NCBI GenBank assembly: GCA_013397435.1
Contig: VZRG01001504.1
Location: forward strand, 62,001-126,000
DNA length: 64,000 nt
Reading direction: 5' to 3'
Origin: Erythrocercus mccallii
Lineage: Eukaryota > Chordata > Aves > Passeriformes > Dicruridae
The position numbers and the translations under genes were made by a program. Positions 39,611 through 52,063 of this stretch are shown here, one piece after another (the first letter of the stretch is position 1; every line of letters begins with the position of its first letter). The notes below the pieces were generated by a model that saw nothing but the letters and a program-made list of their open reading frames with translations, searched no databases and was not told where the DNA came from.

Positions 39611-40260
39611 AAAACTCCATTTCTGCTATTCTGTGTGCATGTGTGCATGGAGGTTTAAGTGCAGCAACTGGAGTGAGACCACAGGTCATACAGGCAGAGA
39701 GAGCAGTGAGTGTACGTGGCGCGTGAGTATGCGTGTCAGTGTGTATACATGGTGTATATGCTGTCTGTACAGGTTTTTTCTCTAAAATATGTTTGCACGT
39801 TAAATAAAATGTTAAGGCTTTTATAATTACTGGATACTGAGGTCTTCTAGATCAAGTGGATGTGAAATCTTGATTTTTGTCTTGCTATTTCATGCATTTC
39901 ATAGCATTTTCATAACTTTGTCTCTTATTGTCCTTTTATTGCCAATATTTCTGTCACTGCCTTCTTAAGTGCTTAGTCTTCTGCTTTTTATTTCATGTCT
40001 GCACCTCTTTTATCACCTGGTTTTAATGACACAGGAATCCTTCAACACACTTGCCAGGGTCAAACCTTTGCACTCTCAAGAGTAGGATATATTCAAGGCC
40101 AAGGTATTGTGAGCTGTTCTTACTTCAATAACCAGTCACTTTCCTGGGAAAAGAAGGAAAGTGCCAGTGATTTATTTATCCATCTCACAAGCTGCAAGAC
40201 CTTGAATTTTCTTACCTTTACTCATACCTTCCTTGATGTTACTCTGTTTCTCATTGCAGG

Positions 40261-40447
40261 CCAGTTCAAATTAGCAAGACATCACTCCTATAATGGGAGC
40301 CATCCAGCTCTGGAAAGAACAGCTAAAGTGCTCTGCAATGTTTCTGTTACTTTGCAAATGAAAGCAGGTGAAAATCTCTCTCTGGATATGTTTAAATTCT
40401 CCATTGCACAGCTCTCCTCTCCATCAGCACTGACATTTCGATCTTGA
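40261..40447 (+). CDS. possible orphan terminal exon (unverified)
   Basis: A strong acceptor (ttactctgtttctcattgcag, AG at 40,259-40,260) is followed by about 60 open codons ending in TGA at 40,445-40,447. The end of the peptide has a hydrophobic alternating stretch (VSVTLQMKAGENLSL) loosely reminiscent of beta strands in C1q/TNF-like folds, but this is not a family assignment. The frame is also open upstream to an ATG at 39,995, so a single-exon frame of 150 codons is equally possible. No partner exon was found. Chance is quite likely. Confidence 0.15.
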
Positions 40448-40449
40448 GT

Positions 40450-43400
40450 CACTCCTCTTCTTCCTTTCTAGTCCTTTTAATCATTTCAACAAGGGAGAAA
40501 GAAGTGAAGGGAAAAGAGAAGGGACTAGAGTCAAGTTTCCATACAAACTTAGCCCAGTGGAATGGGCTAGGAAATAGCAAAGGAGCTGGAAATTAACTCA
40601 GAAACCAAATACCTTCGCCTACATGGGATGTTGTGGCTACTAGGATCTTTATAACTTTTTAACTTGTCCTGTTAATGTCTTTTTTTCCAAATAAAAATTC
40701 ATAAGAAGTGCTATTCCATGCATCCACAGGACAGCCCTTTTCTAAGGAAAATTTATGCAGATATGTATTAAGATCAAAGGATGGGTTAGATCAGCAAAAA
40801 TTTAGTTTCAGTGCCTTTAAAAGCAAAGCCTACTTTAACTTCCATCCCTTTGGCTGATCCAAAGACGAAGGCAGATTCAGTAGCAAAAACAGTTTCAGTA
40901 CTATCTTCTGCACAAACTGAAGTATGATTTCAGATCACACGTCTGGACTTACACTATGTCTTTTTGCTGCCTAAGGACAAAAGGCTGCCTCCCACTTTTT
41001 TTATAGAATGCTCATTAATTGCAACCACAGTAAAATATTTTGTAAGCTGGAGGTAGAACAATTAGAAGGTATATGGAAGGTATGCATTTTACTCCTATTT
41101 TTGCTTTTTCCCTCAGGAAATGAAAACAATTTGTGGAGAAGGGAGATATTTTCATTGATGTTACACATTCCTGAGTGGTGATTTTCAGTCCTGTCTTCAG
41201 TAATAAACAAATATAGTGAGCATGACAAAGTGACATAGTTAAAAAACGGGCACAGCTATTGAAATGAAGGAGTATCAGTGGAAGTTAGCGTGTCAGTGTT
41301 ACTGTAATACTTGCGCAGCCTTCAAATGAGAGCTCTCCAGATTCTTCGAAAGAAGAGGTTCTTCCTTATAGTTTCACATGCTGCCTGTTACAGAAAAGAG
41401 TTGATCATGTGACACGTGTGTGGGTGGGTGGGTGTCTGCTTCCAATGGAAGAAAAATTTACTTTCTTACATTATTCTTTGTCCTCAGACATTATTCTTGG
41501 ATGAAGAATTGTGACAACTTCAGGAAGATGTATGTCATTTCTCAGTACAGTATCCTGCATGTAGAGTAAAACAGACAATTTTTTGTGAAATTTGACTAAA
41601 GGTTTCTTGAAACACAAACTGAATTCATCCACAAACAGAAATATTAATAATATTCTAGTTTTTTTAATATCAGCATATATATTCTCAACAGTAGCAGTGT
41701 ACACTGATTTTAAGGAATAAATGATGGATGATAACATCGAAGATATATCAGTGAAACAAGAGTTTTACAAGTGTGCAAGAGTTTGGACTTGGATGCCATA
41801 CCTTAAGCAGATATGTTCTGGAGAAAATCTTTTTGTTAAACTCATAACAACACTTTAGAAGAAGCACACACAAAAAAAGTTATGTTACTTTGAAGTGAAA
41901 ATATTGATAAAGCACTGCAAATAGACCAGCTATTATTTAGTTTCTCTTCTTTAGACATTTTACATTTACAGTGTGGTCGGTGTCTGTACATATTGCCAGT
42001 GATGATATTTTGACTCCATTGAGTCTGTGACAACTCTCTTTGATTGCAGCAGCACTTTGATGATCTCATTTTCATGTACACATTGAATGAAATATAGCAG
42101 TAGTTCATTCATTTGCCTGTTTAGGTTTTTTTATTTTGGTTTGTGCATAGGTAAGACTATCTTACCAGTTAATGATATGACAATAAAAGCTAAATAATAA
42201 AAAGAATAAAGCAGTTAGTGATAAGCTTAACACAGAGAAATGTCAAAAACCTGTTTTGATGGTATGAACACGTCTGTAATACAGAAAATAAGGAAACTTT
42301 GTCAAAGTGTGTATGAGGGCTATTACTATGGAAAAATGCACAAATGAATGCTCTGTTAATTTTACATCTTAACTAAAGGCTTTGAGTGGCAAAGCTGCTT
42401 AGACATTGCAATCATCATAAGTAATGATCTGCACCGCAGTACCTCACAGGTCATCACAAAAAACATCACAGGCATGTACTGTCCTGTTTCAAGAAAATGT
42501 CAAAATGCTGAAATTTAGCAGCTTCTGAAGATCTTCAAAGCCAGTTAAGTGACTCCTGCCTATAACGTAAAATCTCTCTCACTCTCGTAAATATCTCTTC
42601 CTCAGAGTCTCTTCCTTTTCCAGGCAAGGGGAAGGACTTCACCTTTTTGTTTTCCCACCTATCTTTTGCTACATGATTGTCAGTGTTTGGTCCCCAAACT
42701 TAATGAAATGTCTGAAATATTAGGCTACCTAGTTATAAGAAAGAAGAAATGTCAATAAAAATAGGTAGCACACAGAAGAGTCTGTAGTCATATATAAAAC
42801 CTTTCATTATGGTAGAAGAGACTCTTCCTGACTGCCTAGTTCAAGGAATGGATGTGTGGTCAGCCCCAATCAATTTGATGAGAAATCGGTTCTTTCACCT
42901 TTCACTTACCAGTGTCTCAGCAGCAAAAAAAAGGTAAATTAAAATGACCAAAATTTCTCAGCTCTTCCCACCCCATTAATGGTGATGAGGTGAGCATGTT
43001 GAAGTAGAAGGAGAACTTGCTCAGCATATTCTTGGGAACAAATGGAAATGAAGCGAGCTTTCCTTCAATGCAGCTATGTACACTGTAGGTGGATTTATCT
43101 GATCAAATGCAGAGATCTACAGTGTAGATGTCTCCTGACAAGTTCATCACACTAAATTCCTTTTGTAGTCAATGAGAGAAATGAGAATTCCCAGGATGTG
43201 GCTCATCCCAAAGTAGACATATATGTTTAGTCAGACAAACTGTTTCCAAATACCTATTCCTCAGCTGGTTGGAAAGGGAATCTGAACGGTGACTAATTAG
43301 TTAATATCTTAACTTTATCTAAAGTTAAGTGGGTTGAACTTTACATTTCTTTTCTTGTACAAGCAAGACATTAAAAGATTTTACTGTATATTCCCAGGTG

Positions 43401-43599
43401 TTGCTGTCATTTTACCTGACTGAACTCTGGGGCTCAGGGGAGAGGTACTGAGTTTCAGAAAACCCCTCTATTAATCTGTCTTTTGGATAGTCCCTTCATC
43501 CTCCTCTTCATTTTGGGTAATGTTTCCTCTCTAGAATTACCAGGTTTCACTCTTGAACTTGGTAATTATAATTAAAAAAAAATTATTTTGGTTCCCCAT
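40450..43599. other. intergenic, no gene seen
   Basis: AT-rich sequence without credible exons; a short gtgg-rich run is at about 41,417-41,435. No named repeat recognised. Confidence 0.55.
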
Positions 43600-44035
43600 T
43601 TCAAAACCCAAGTCCACGTGTTCTGTCTTTCTCACCACTTCCCTGGGGAGCCTGTTCCAACCACCCTCTGGTGAAAAACCTTTTCCTAATATCCAACCTA
43701 AACCTCAGGCCATTCCCTAGGGTGCTGTCACTGGTCACCACAGAGAAGAGCTCAGTGCCTGCCCCTCCTCTTCTCATCAGGACGTTGTAACTGCCGTGAG
43801 GTCTCCCCTCAGTCTTCTCTAGGCTGAGCAGAACAAGTGACCTCAGCTGCTCCTCATATGGCTTCTCCTCAAGGCCTTTCATCATCCTTGTTGCCCTCCT
43901 TTGGACACCAATAGCTTTATATTCTCATATAGTGGCACCCAAAACTGCACACAATATTCAAGGAGAGGTCACATCCGTGCAGAGCAGAATGGGACAATCA
44001 TCTCCCTTGACCAGCTTTTGTATCTGCCTTGAGTC
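43600..44035 (-). mobile_element. CR1 LINE fragment, minus-strand sense
   Basis: Reverse complement of CR1 3' region: 'tccctggggagcctgttcca', 'gaaaaaccttttcctaatat', 'ggtgctgtcactggtcacca', 'tgacctcagctgctcctcat' and 'ttgccctcctttggacacca' in the expected order. The terminal tail repeats are missing. The 94-codon minus-strand frame (43,601-43,885) is a CR1 by-product. Confidence 0.92.
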
Positions 44036-44314
44036 TTCCAAATTTAAATTTAAGCCTATCCATCATGAAAACAGAGCCTCTTAACATCTGAATATCTACC
44101 TACCCACTGCCACAGAACTGCTAGTTTCCTCTTCATGTCAAGAAACGTATCTTGCAGGCTTTTTTCACAAATAATATTTCAAGATTATTGACCATTCTTA
44201 GTGTCCTCTCTCACATTGCCTTTGGAAATGTTATATCAAAACAGGACATAGCATTTTGATCTTGGTACTAATCATTCTTTAGCTTGTCAGATCAGTCTCC
44301 TTTTCACCTATTTT

Positions 44315-44370
44315 CTACCTATTTTCCACTACATTTCCTATGTCTACCTATTTTCCACTACATTTTCCAT
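44315..44370 (+). repeat. 29-bp direct tandem duplication
   Basis: Unit beginning ctacctattttccactacat occurs at 44,315 and again at 44,344, nearly identical. Confidence 0.93.
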
Positions 44371-44399
44371 AATTATTTTATCTGGATAAAATTAAGGCC

Positions 44400-46960
44400 T
44401 TACACAGCCCTTTGTTTCCCTGACTGCTCCTCCAGTTTGTCAAGATAATGTGGAATGCTACTCCTGTCCTTGAGTCTACCTGAACATGGTCAAGCTTGCA
44501 ATCAGTGTCAATTATTCCATCATACAGCTGATCCATGGAGACGCTAAGTGCTTGAGAGCCTGGCTGGAAAAGAAATTTGACCACTGAGATCATATGACAG
44601 GACTATTGTGCATTTTGCATTGTTTTCAGTCCTTCTTTCTAGAAAACTCCAGTTGCATAGCAATTGACAAGCCAAGATGAATTAAACCTTATGTGCTGCT
44701 TTTTCTCCCTCTGTTGAACTGGTTTTCCCCATCTGCCATGAGCTTGGTTTCCAAGTGGCACTTACCTCCCTAGACTAAAGCATCATTCCTCTGTTCATGA
44801 AGTTAGGAAGTTCCACAGGTAAAAGTCATTTTAAATAAGCCACTGGGACTCCAGGGAGAGCCTGCCTTTATGGAGACCATGCAGTACTAGGCTTTGCAGG
44901 CACTTCCAAACAGTTTTCAGCTCATAGACTTCTGTTAGGAGATCCTATTAGGGAAGCTGAAATTAGAGAGTTCTTCCCAGTTTACCTCAGTCCTCAGCAT
45001 TTATGTTTTTACCAGGTCTGTAAGAGTTAAAAGCAGCATTCTTGCTTGGAGCAGTAGATAGGAGATAAGATTTCAACATAAACAATCTTACAAAGAACTT
45101 TGATAATTTTTTTATGTGTAATGTAATGATACAACTCTCCAGTTGCAGGGAAATAGATTGAAAGTCCTTTTCAGTCCTGTATTCCTTATCAGGCAGGTAA
45201 CCCTTTTATAGCACAGACAATTTGGCTTGAACATGCAGAGACCAGGATTCTGCTCAGAGACATTGCCCACGATTTTCAGCAATATTATCTACATTTTAGT
45301 TAAGAGAAATAAGCATATTTAGTTAAGAGAAATACGCATATTTAGTAAGACAAAAGCATCTTTTACCTTTCCCAACATCTAGTACAAACATTTAAATGTT
45401 GTTTTGTAATATCTTACATTCCAGGTCATGTTTGGAGATTAAAAAATGGAGACTGGGACAGAGGAAATTATTAACTTTATTTACCACTTCTTTTGCTGAT
45501 GCGTAACTCTGGTGGGAATCAATAAAAGTTTATGCACTCACACACACAGCTCCAAGCCCAGCCAGCTGGACCAAAACAGGGATTAGGAAAGCTGTCTTTC
45601 TCTTGCATGTCTGTGCTCGGGCAATATTTATTTGTCAAGGCACTCATTGGGAAGGACCCTCTGCTATGCACTAAGCTAATATTAATCTTCAGAAGCAATA
45701 CTCTGTGCTGCTAAAGGCTCTGTCTTTGCCCTGCCTTCTCCTGTGTTCCTCACTACCTATTCTGCAACATTACCCTGTATCACTCCCAGGAGAATGAGCT
45801 TTATTCAGTTTGTCACCCATAATGCAAATGAAAGAAATAATATTTTAATGCAAATGCTGCATTGGAAGCTGGAGATAAAGTCACACGCTGTCAGAAAGCG
45901 TAGCAGGAGAACAGCTTGACCAAAACAGCCTATTGACCTTCATGTGTTTTCCCCTCTTGGTTTCAACAGGGCCTCCCTGTTGAAAACAGGACTTTATTGA
46001 GTTTCCTTTTATAAGTACTATGTTAATATCTCTAATTTTCCTTTATTGATGGTGGTGGAATAACATGCATGTTTTTGTAGGACCAGGGTTTGAAATTTGC
46101 TAAATTTGTTACAACAAGTGCAGAATGTCAGTTAGTAAGACATATATAAAGTGATACTGATTCATCAGTGGTGTATTTTGTTTCAATTTATATTCTAGAG
46201 TGAAAAAAAGAAAGGATGGGGCAGGATATTATAGAGGAATAAAAGACAGAACTCTGAAGAGGGTGTTCTGCCAAAACTTGATGGGTAGCACAATCCACAC
46301 ATCAATGTTTGATCTTGTCATATTTGTCTAAATATTATGAGTGATCATTTCTGAAATATCCATTAATAGCACACTTTAAGCAGTAATGTACCATAGATTA
46401 TCAAAGGCAGTTACTTTTTGCTGAGGTTAATTTATAGTGAATAACGTCTTCCACGTATCTCTCACTCTTTTATCTCTTACCACAAAAGTATGCAAGACAA
46501 ATATGCTTTTAAGACACTATGTAATTCGTCCCATTTTGATTAAAATGGTATCCTATGCTTCCAGTTCTCTGGTTCTTGTTCAGGCAAAACATGCACTGGG
46601 AAAAAATACCACTCACTCACACATCCTTAAATGGAGACAGGATTTTTTTTGGTTAGGTAACAGATAGTATGTGAGAAATGAAACTGAAATAGTATCATTA
46701 CATTGATGCACCTTTTTCTACAGATATATTGATGTTACTATATGAGAAGCATGCAAGAAGGCCTGTTTGCTCTTCAGGTGGGTTCAAACAGATATGATGT
46801 GTGCTACTGGAAAACTTCTGTTGCTCAATCAGTGTCCTTTCAATATATTCAGAAAAAAAGTCAACAGTTCTCTATGTGAACCTCTTTTAAGCCTTGTAGG
46901 TTAGAACAATAAGTATGGCAATAGAAGTCAAATAGCTGATGCTGCATGAAAATACAGAGT
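44400..46960. other. intergenic, no gene seen
   Basis: No credible exon, RNA or named repeat, apart from the 23-bp tandem duplication at 45,295. Confidence 0.5.
45295..45340 (+). repeat. 23-bp direct tandem duplication
   Basis: Two adjacent units starting tttagttaagagaaata, one mismatch between them, followed by a partial third unit (tttagtaaga). Confidence 0.95.
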
Positions 46961-47026
46961 ACTGTTGCCCTTTGAGACTGTTGAATTCCCTGTAAACTCT
47001 GCATATGTGTCTGGTGGTTCTTCCAG

Positions 47027-47126
47027 GGCAATGGAGAGACTTTTTATGACAACTTACCTTGTGGAAAAATATTCAGGCAAACAGATCAGATCCGCACAGG
47101 GAGTATCCATTTTCTTGCCTTTCAGG
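47027..47126 (+). pseudogene. possible degraded first half of a kringle
   Basis: Follows a plausible acceptor (ctggtggttcttccag) and starts GGC AAT GGA GAG (GNGE), the motif after the first Cys of many kringles. A TTY...SGKQ stretch follows in another frame, and then a tyccattttct segment where kringles have 'Y-P-H'. At least one frameshift and loss of the expected Cys and Trp codons would be needed. It lies about 90 bases before the clear second half. Suggestive only; taken alone it would not be called. Confidence 0.25.
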
Positions 47127-47219
47127 TTTCATGAACTGAGCCACAAACATTTGGAAAAAATAAAAACAAAAAGTGTCACTTATTCTGTAATGATATTTTC
47201 CTTCCTATTACAACTTTAG

Positions 47220-47360
47220 ACATTAAATTTTCGCTCATGCTGGGTTTGAAAAAAACTACTGCAGGAAACCTGATGGGAATGAAAATAGACCATGGTGTTT
47301 CACAACTGGTCCTGACACCACACTGAATTACTGTGGCATCCCAGAGTGTAAACCATGAGA
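47220..47360 (+). pseudogene. kringle second-half exon, PLG/LPA-like, apparently inactivated
   Basis: Codons from 47,248 to 47,355 read EKNYCRKPDGNENRPWCFTT and then GPDTTLNYCGIPECKP. That is the second half of a kringle domain with all expected Cys (NYC, PWC, NYC, EC) and the PWCFTT core. The preceding FAHAGF resembles the F-P-H-A-G-L of plasminogen kringles. Acceptor: caactttag (AG at 47,218-47,219). Donor: GA|GTAAGA (GT at 47,361). Two defects lie between the splice sites: an in-frame TAA just after the acceptor (47,224-47,226), apparently caused by a small deletion, and TGA directly after the last codon (47,356-47,358). Kringles occur in PLG, LPA, HGF, MST1 and several proteases; the neighbour MAP3K4 points to the PLG/LPA family. 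No protease or PAN exon was found nearby. A living gene with an alternative splice cannot be fully excluded. Confidence 0.65.
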
Positions 47361-50300
47361 GTAAGATATACTTATGTATGAAACAACATTCAGATCCTTC
47401 TGTGTTTTTGAATCAGATATTTGCTTTACATGTGAATTTAGAGCATTTTTCTTGTTAAGACTGGATTTATTCATATGAATAACTAAAATGTAGTTTGACA
47501 AAGTCCAGTTTCTATGTATAGAAGAAAGGATTTAGGTTTGGCTTCTCCTAAGGGTGGAGTTCTTCTACTTCTCTGTAGCCTGAAGTGCTTCTCGTCATAC
47601 CTTTTTCTTGTCTCTTATTCTCACTTTTTCCTACTCTCTCCAGTTTCACTTTTCCAGCTGACTTTTTACATTTTCCTTTTCAGCCTCTTATTCAACGTCC
47701 CTAATGCTACACTTCTGAGCCTGGTGGAGTGGGATCATGTAAAATTCTCTACTAAAACTCTCCTCAGCACCATCGATTGTGATGCACCATTGATCTTGTG
47801 TGCATACTGCAAATCTTTCTCAGCCAGGGGTAGAAAATAGAGACTTTTGATCACTGGAGGATCTGACACTGACGATTTTAAGTCTGCTGATTGGCAAATT
47901 AGAGACTTCTACTTTTCCTTTTACCTCTAAGATAATATAAGAATGTATCAGAAAGAACACAACTAAAGATAGGTGGTAAAATTAAACTGCTGGACTCCAC
48001 ATTTCTTATTTCATGTAGGTGGGGGGAAAGTGAAAATGAGGAGAGAAAAAAATGAAAGGATAAGTTTTTTATTTTTTTTAATCCTGGACATTAATGTCCT
48101 AAATCTTACTCATGAAAAATCATATTTCAAGAAATTTTTGAGCTGTATGTGAAGGCTTTGCATACAAACAAATGCAGCATGCCAAAGTGAAATTGAAATG
48201 CAAGTGCTCCTACCAAGTACCATCTGTTGCATGAAGTTGTTCCAGACACCCTTAAAAATGCCTTCTGGTCTCTGTTCTCAATCATTCCTGTGACTGCTTA
48301 CTAATCTGTCTGCTGTTTCTAACTCACTTTTACATATTTCCTAAATGCTAGGGGCCAGGGGGTATTATTTAAATTTAAACAATAAATGAAATTAAGGGAC
48401 TGATTTCTGCTGTTCATTACACATGCTAATATGTCAATGCAGAAGTTTGAATTACCATGGATTTATTTCATATACCATGGAGCTTGGTGATGCCACATTG
48501 TCACGACAGAACAGTAAGGGGTTTCCCAAATGTGTATGTTTCGTTTGCATTTTTGTGTTATGTTAGCCAGCTGCTCAACTTTCGACACAATTGCAGTACT
48601 TTAAAGTAGAAGAGAATGTGCTGGATTTAAAAAAAAAAAAATCATGTTTACACATATTAAATATGACCCTTCAGTCATTTTTTCACAAAATTCAAATTGT
48701 GGACTAAATATAAGTGAGGAGGATCCCTTTAAATTGCCCTTGAAATTTTAAGAGTTGTCATTACTCTTCAAGAACATATGGGAGAACAGCAATTCAGACA
48801 TATGGCAAAATAGCTGTCTGCTTTCCAAAACCATCTCTTTATAAATATTTGCAAGAACTGCAGTAGCCTTTAAAGTGCTTTAGAGAGCAATAGATGGAAA
48901 AATTGAACAGCTTGTCATTCATCAATGGCCTGGACTGTGTTTTATATGGCAAAGAATTCACAATTTGTAGCAAGGCTACCATTAGCTGTAAACTGTAATG
49001 GCAACGATAAGACAAATACTGTTAATTTAACTGACTTTTCCAGCTTTCTCATCAGTCTTTTTTCTCCAAATCCTCCCAGTGTATTGTGACTTCTTCCTAC
49101 ATAAATCTCTGTTCAAATCTGCCAACAACTCATCTCTTATGTTCCATCCTAAATCACACTTTTCTGATCAACAATTTTGTGAAATGATTCAATGGTTCTG
49201 CTGGTGAAAGTGTTAGAAATCTTGTCGCTGTTCTGACTCAGGATGCAAAAATTAATTGAGCTCTTTTAAATTCTTTGGGAAAGACCATTCCCCTCACTGT
49301 CCCATCCAGTGATCTCTGTCCTATCCAGTCATCACAGTGCAAGCTCTTATGTGGGGAAATGCTCACTGAAATCATTATTATTGTTGATTGGGAGTTCTCA
49401 CTCAAATTCACATGCATATGTGCTCATGCATCCTTCAACCTAAAAACCGTACAGGACTTACCTTTTGTTTTTTGAATTTTTGATAAAGAAGAGAACCTTT
49501 TTACTTTTATGGTAAAATCCTACCTATGAAAGAAATGGTTTAATTTAAATGGGAATTTAAAAAAAAAAAAAGGTAATTGTTTTTACAGTTGCATATAAGT
49601 TCTCCTGAACATCAATAAGCAGGAATGCTACATCATGGGGCATTACTTCTCCAGTCAGAACATTTGTACAGCCTGTGGGTAAGACTCTACAGGCATTGCT
49701 GGGTTTTATCAAGAAAGAAATGGACAGTTGCCATGCTCATTGAAAAAGCCCCCAGACTCTGTCAGCTCCCAAGCTAGGTCTTGGCACCCTGTGAGATCAT
49801 GCTGGCCAGCACGGGCCAGAGGTATGCCAGGGAATGTGCTAACCTTTGAACAGCTTGCACCGTCATGGAATAGCGTGCAGGTCCAGGCTCTGGTCACCTT
49901 TAGTTTAGTAGGATAGACGTAGTCTTTGTCCCCCTCTTCAACAAAGGACACTGATACTGAAATAATTACCAGCTGGGCTGGGAGGACTAGGATTATTGCA
50001 TGAACATTCCAGCATTGGGATGAGTGAAGTACAAGGAAAAGAGTACATATTTATCTAGGGAGTTAGAAGTACAGCCAGTTCTGGGCATGAACACAGATCA
50101 CCCTCTGAGATGGGCTGCAGTTGTTGCTGCTGAGGAGAAGATGGTCATTTGTGCAATTATCAGAATCAGCAAGAGAAAGCATGATCCTGGCACTGTGGCA
50201 GGTTATACCTGAGGTCTGGCAAGAGTGGCAGATGGCTTAGGATTGGGGAGCGGGCCAGGGCAAGGGAGCTGTCACAAGGCACAACCATAGATTAGTGAAA

Positions 50301-52060
50301 GCAAATTTAGAAACAAACAGAAACCCTAGTGCTTTCTTAAATTCACAGGATTAAAACTCTCAATGAAAGGGAAAAGGAAGGTAAAATTCCCTGGAAAAGG
50401 AAAATTCAGCTAACAAAAAATTCCCTTTGAGTACTGCAAAAGAAAAAAGTTCTCAAACTTAGTCTTTTTTATGCACACTTATTTATATGCATATTTATTT
50501 ATAATTGCCCACATAGACAATACACTGTACCACTGAAGTGTAGCAGGGAACAGAGGCTGTGCTCCAATCATTGTTGCCCTTTGTAGGATACATCCTCCTG
50601 CTTACCAAACATGCTTACCTTCAGCACCTGCCTCAGACTCTGAAGGAACTTGTGGAAAGGGGATTTGACTGTAATGTGGGTAGATGGTGAGATAGCAAAT
50701 GCACTAAAAATTACTTATTTATTTATTTTTTTATTTTTATTTCCAGATAATATAGTGAACTGAGATTAAATTCAAGTTTTCATACATATTCCTAATCTGA
50801 TAGTACCTTCCTAATAAAGACAACCAGTATGCTTCCCTGGAAATTAATTCCTCTGTTCTTCATGTCTGTAGTATGGAGCTTTTCACCCTAACCCACTGAC
50901 TATCATTATCTTTTCTTATCCTTATTGCAAGCCTGTAGAAAGTACATTGATTTTAGAAGTTTGTTTTTCTAATTATTTGATCCTGTCAAAACATTCACTG
51001 ATTTGCTATACTATTTTTTGACTGTATTTCAAGTTTCTGTTTGATTGTCCAAGCAAATCAAAGTATTCTGTTAGTCTTTACAGTTCAATTCTTAGATAAT
51101 TACTCAGGTGATATATACTTTAGCCTCCAACTAAAATGTAAGAGCTGAAAGGTATGTACTGTGCCTTGACCTTCTTTTTATAGCACTTGAACTACATGAC
51201 TGCACACCCCATTGTGCCATTCCTTTTTCTGTAACTGATCAGGAAGACAGGCTGCAGAAAAGGATTGCCCCATTACATCCCTGACTCCTAAATGATGTGA
51301 AAGATCTGTCCAAAAACGTTTTAGCCATTGCAAATAAAAAATAACCCTACAGACATGATGAGGACTCAGGAGCCAGAATCCCTTGTGCCCCACCAGTGAT
51401 CCTGCAGAGGTCCAGGCCGAGCGGTGCTTCAAGTGCCTGTGTGTGTAGGAGCAACAGCAAATGGAGCTCATGAGAGAATGAATTTGAAAGGGTAAAATCA
51501 ACTCCTTTGACATTTTGTGGAAGAAATCATGTTCTCCTTCCTTGAGTTTTATTACATTTGTAAATTACATTTATTACATCCTGCAGTGCAGGTTACAATG
51601 CAGTGCCACAAGAGCACTCACTAACTCACTCACCAGCAGCACCTCACTAGTGCTGTCCCACCGGCTCAGGAGTCAGTATCTTCTTGGATATCAGTAACCA
51701 TGAAATACAATACATGAACTATCTCAGACAAGCTCGGGAGTGTCTCTTCCAGGCGCTGTTAAGGCTAATTACTTTAGCTGCTGTATCTTGTTGATGTGGC
51801 TACCCTGCTTTTTACTCCAGAGCAGACTTCAAAGCTCTCTTGGGTGAATCACATATCTGGCAGAGACAAGTAGAAGGAGCACAGGCACGATTATAAGGGA
51901 AGAAACACAGTCTGACTCAATACATTGTGTTTTCAGAAAAAACCCTGAACTGACATTGTTCTATAAAAATACGAAAAGTAATTAAATTAATTGGAGAATG
52001 AAATTACATTAAATGAAAGTCCAGGCTTAGCTCCTGTCTGTGTCTAGAGCTTTTATGCCC
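47361..52060. other. intergenic, no further kringle or protease exon seen
   Basis: Scanned on both strands for PWC-type kringle cores and for trypsin-like His and Ser site motifs by eye; none found. Includes a T/A-rich low-complexity run at about 50,712-50,745. Otherwise unremarkable. Confidence 0.5.
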
Positions 52061-52063
52061 TTA

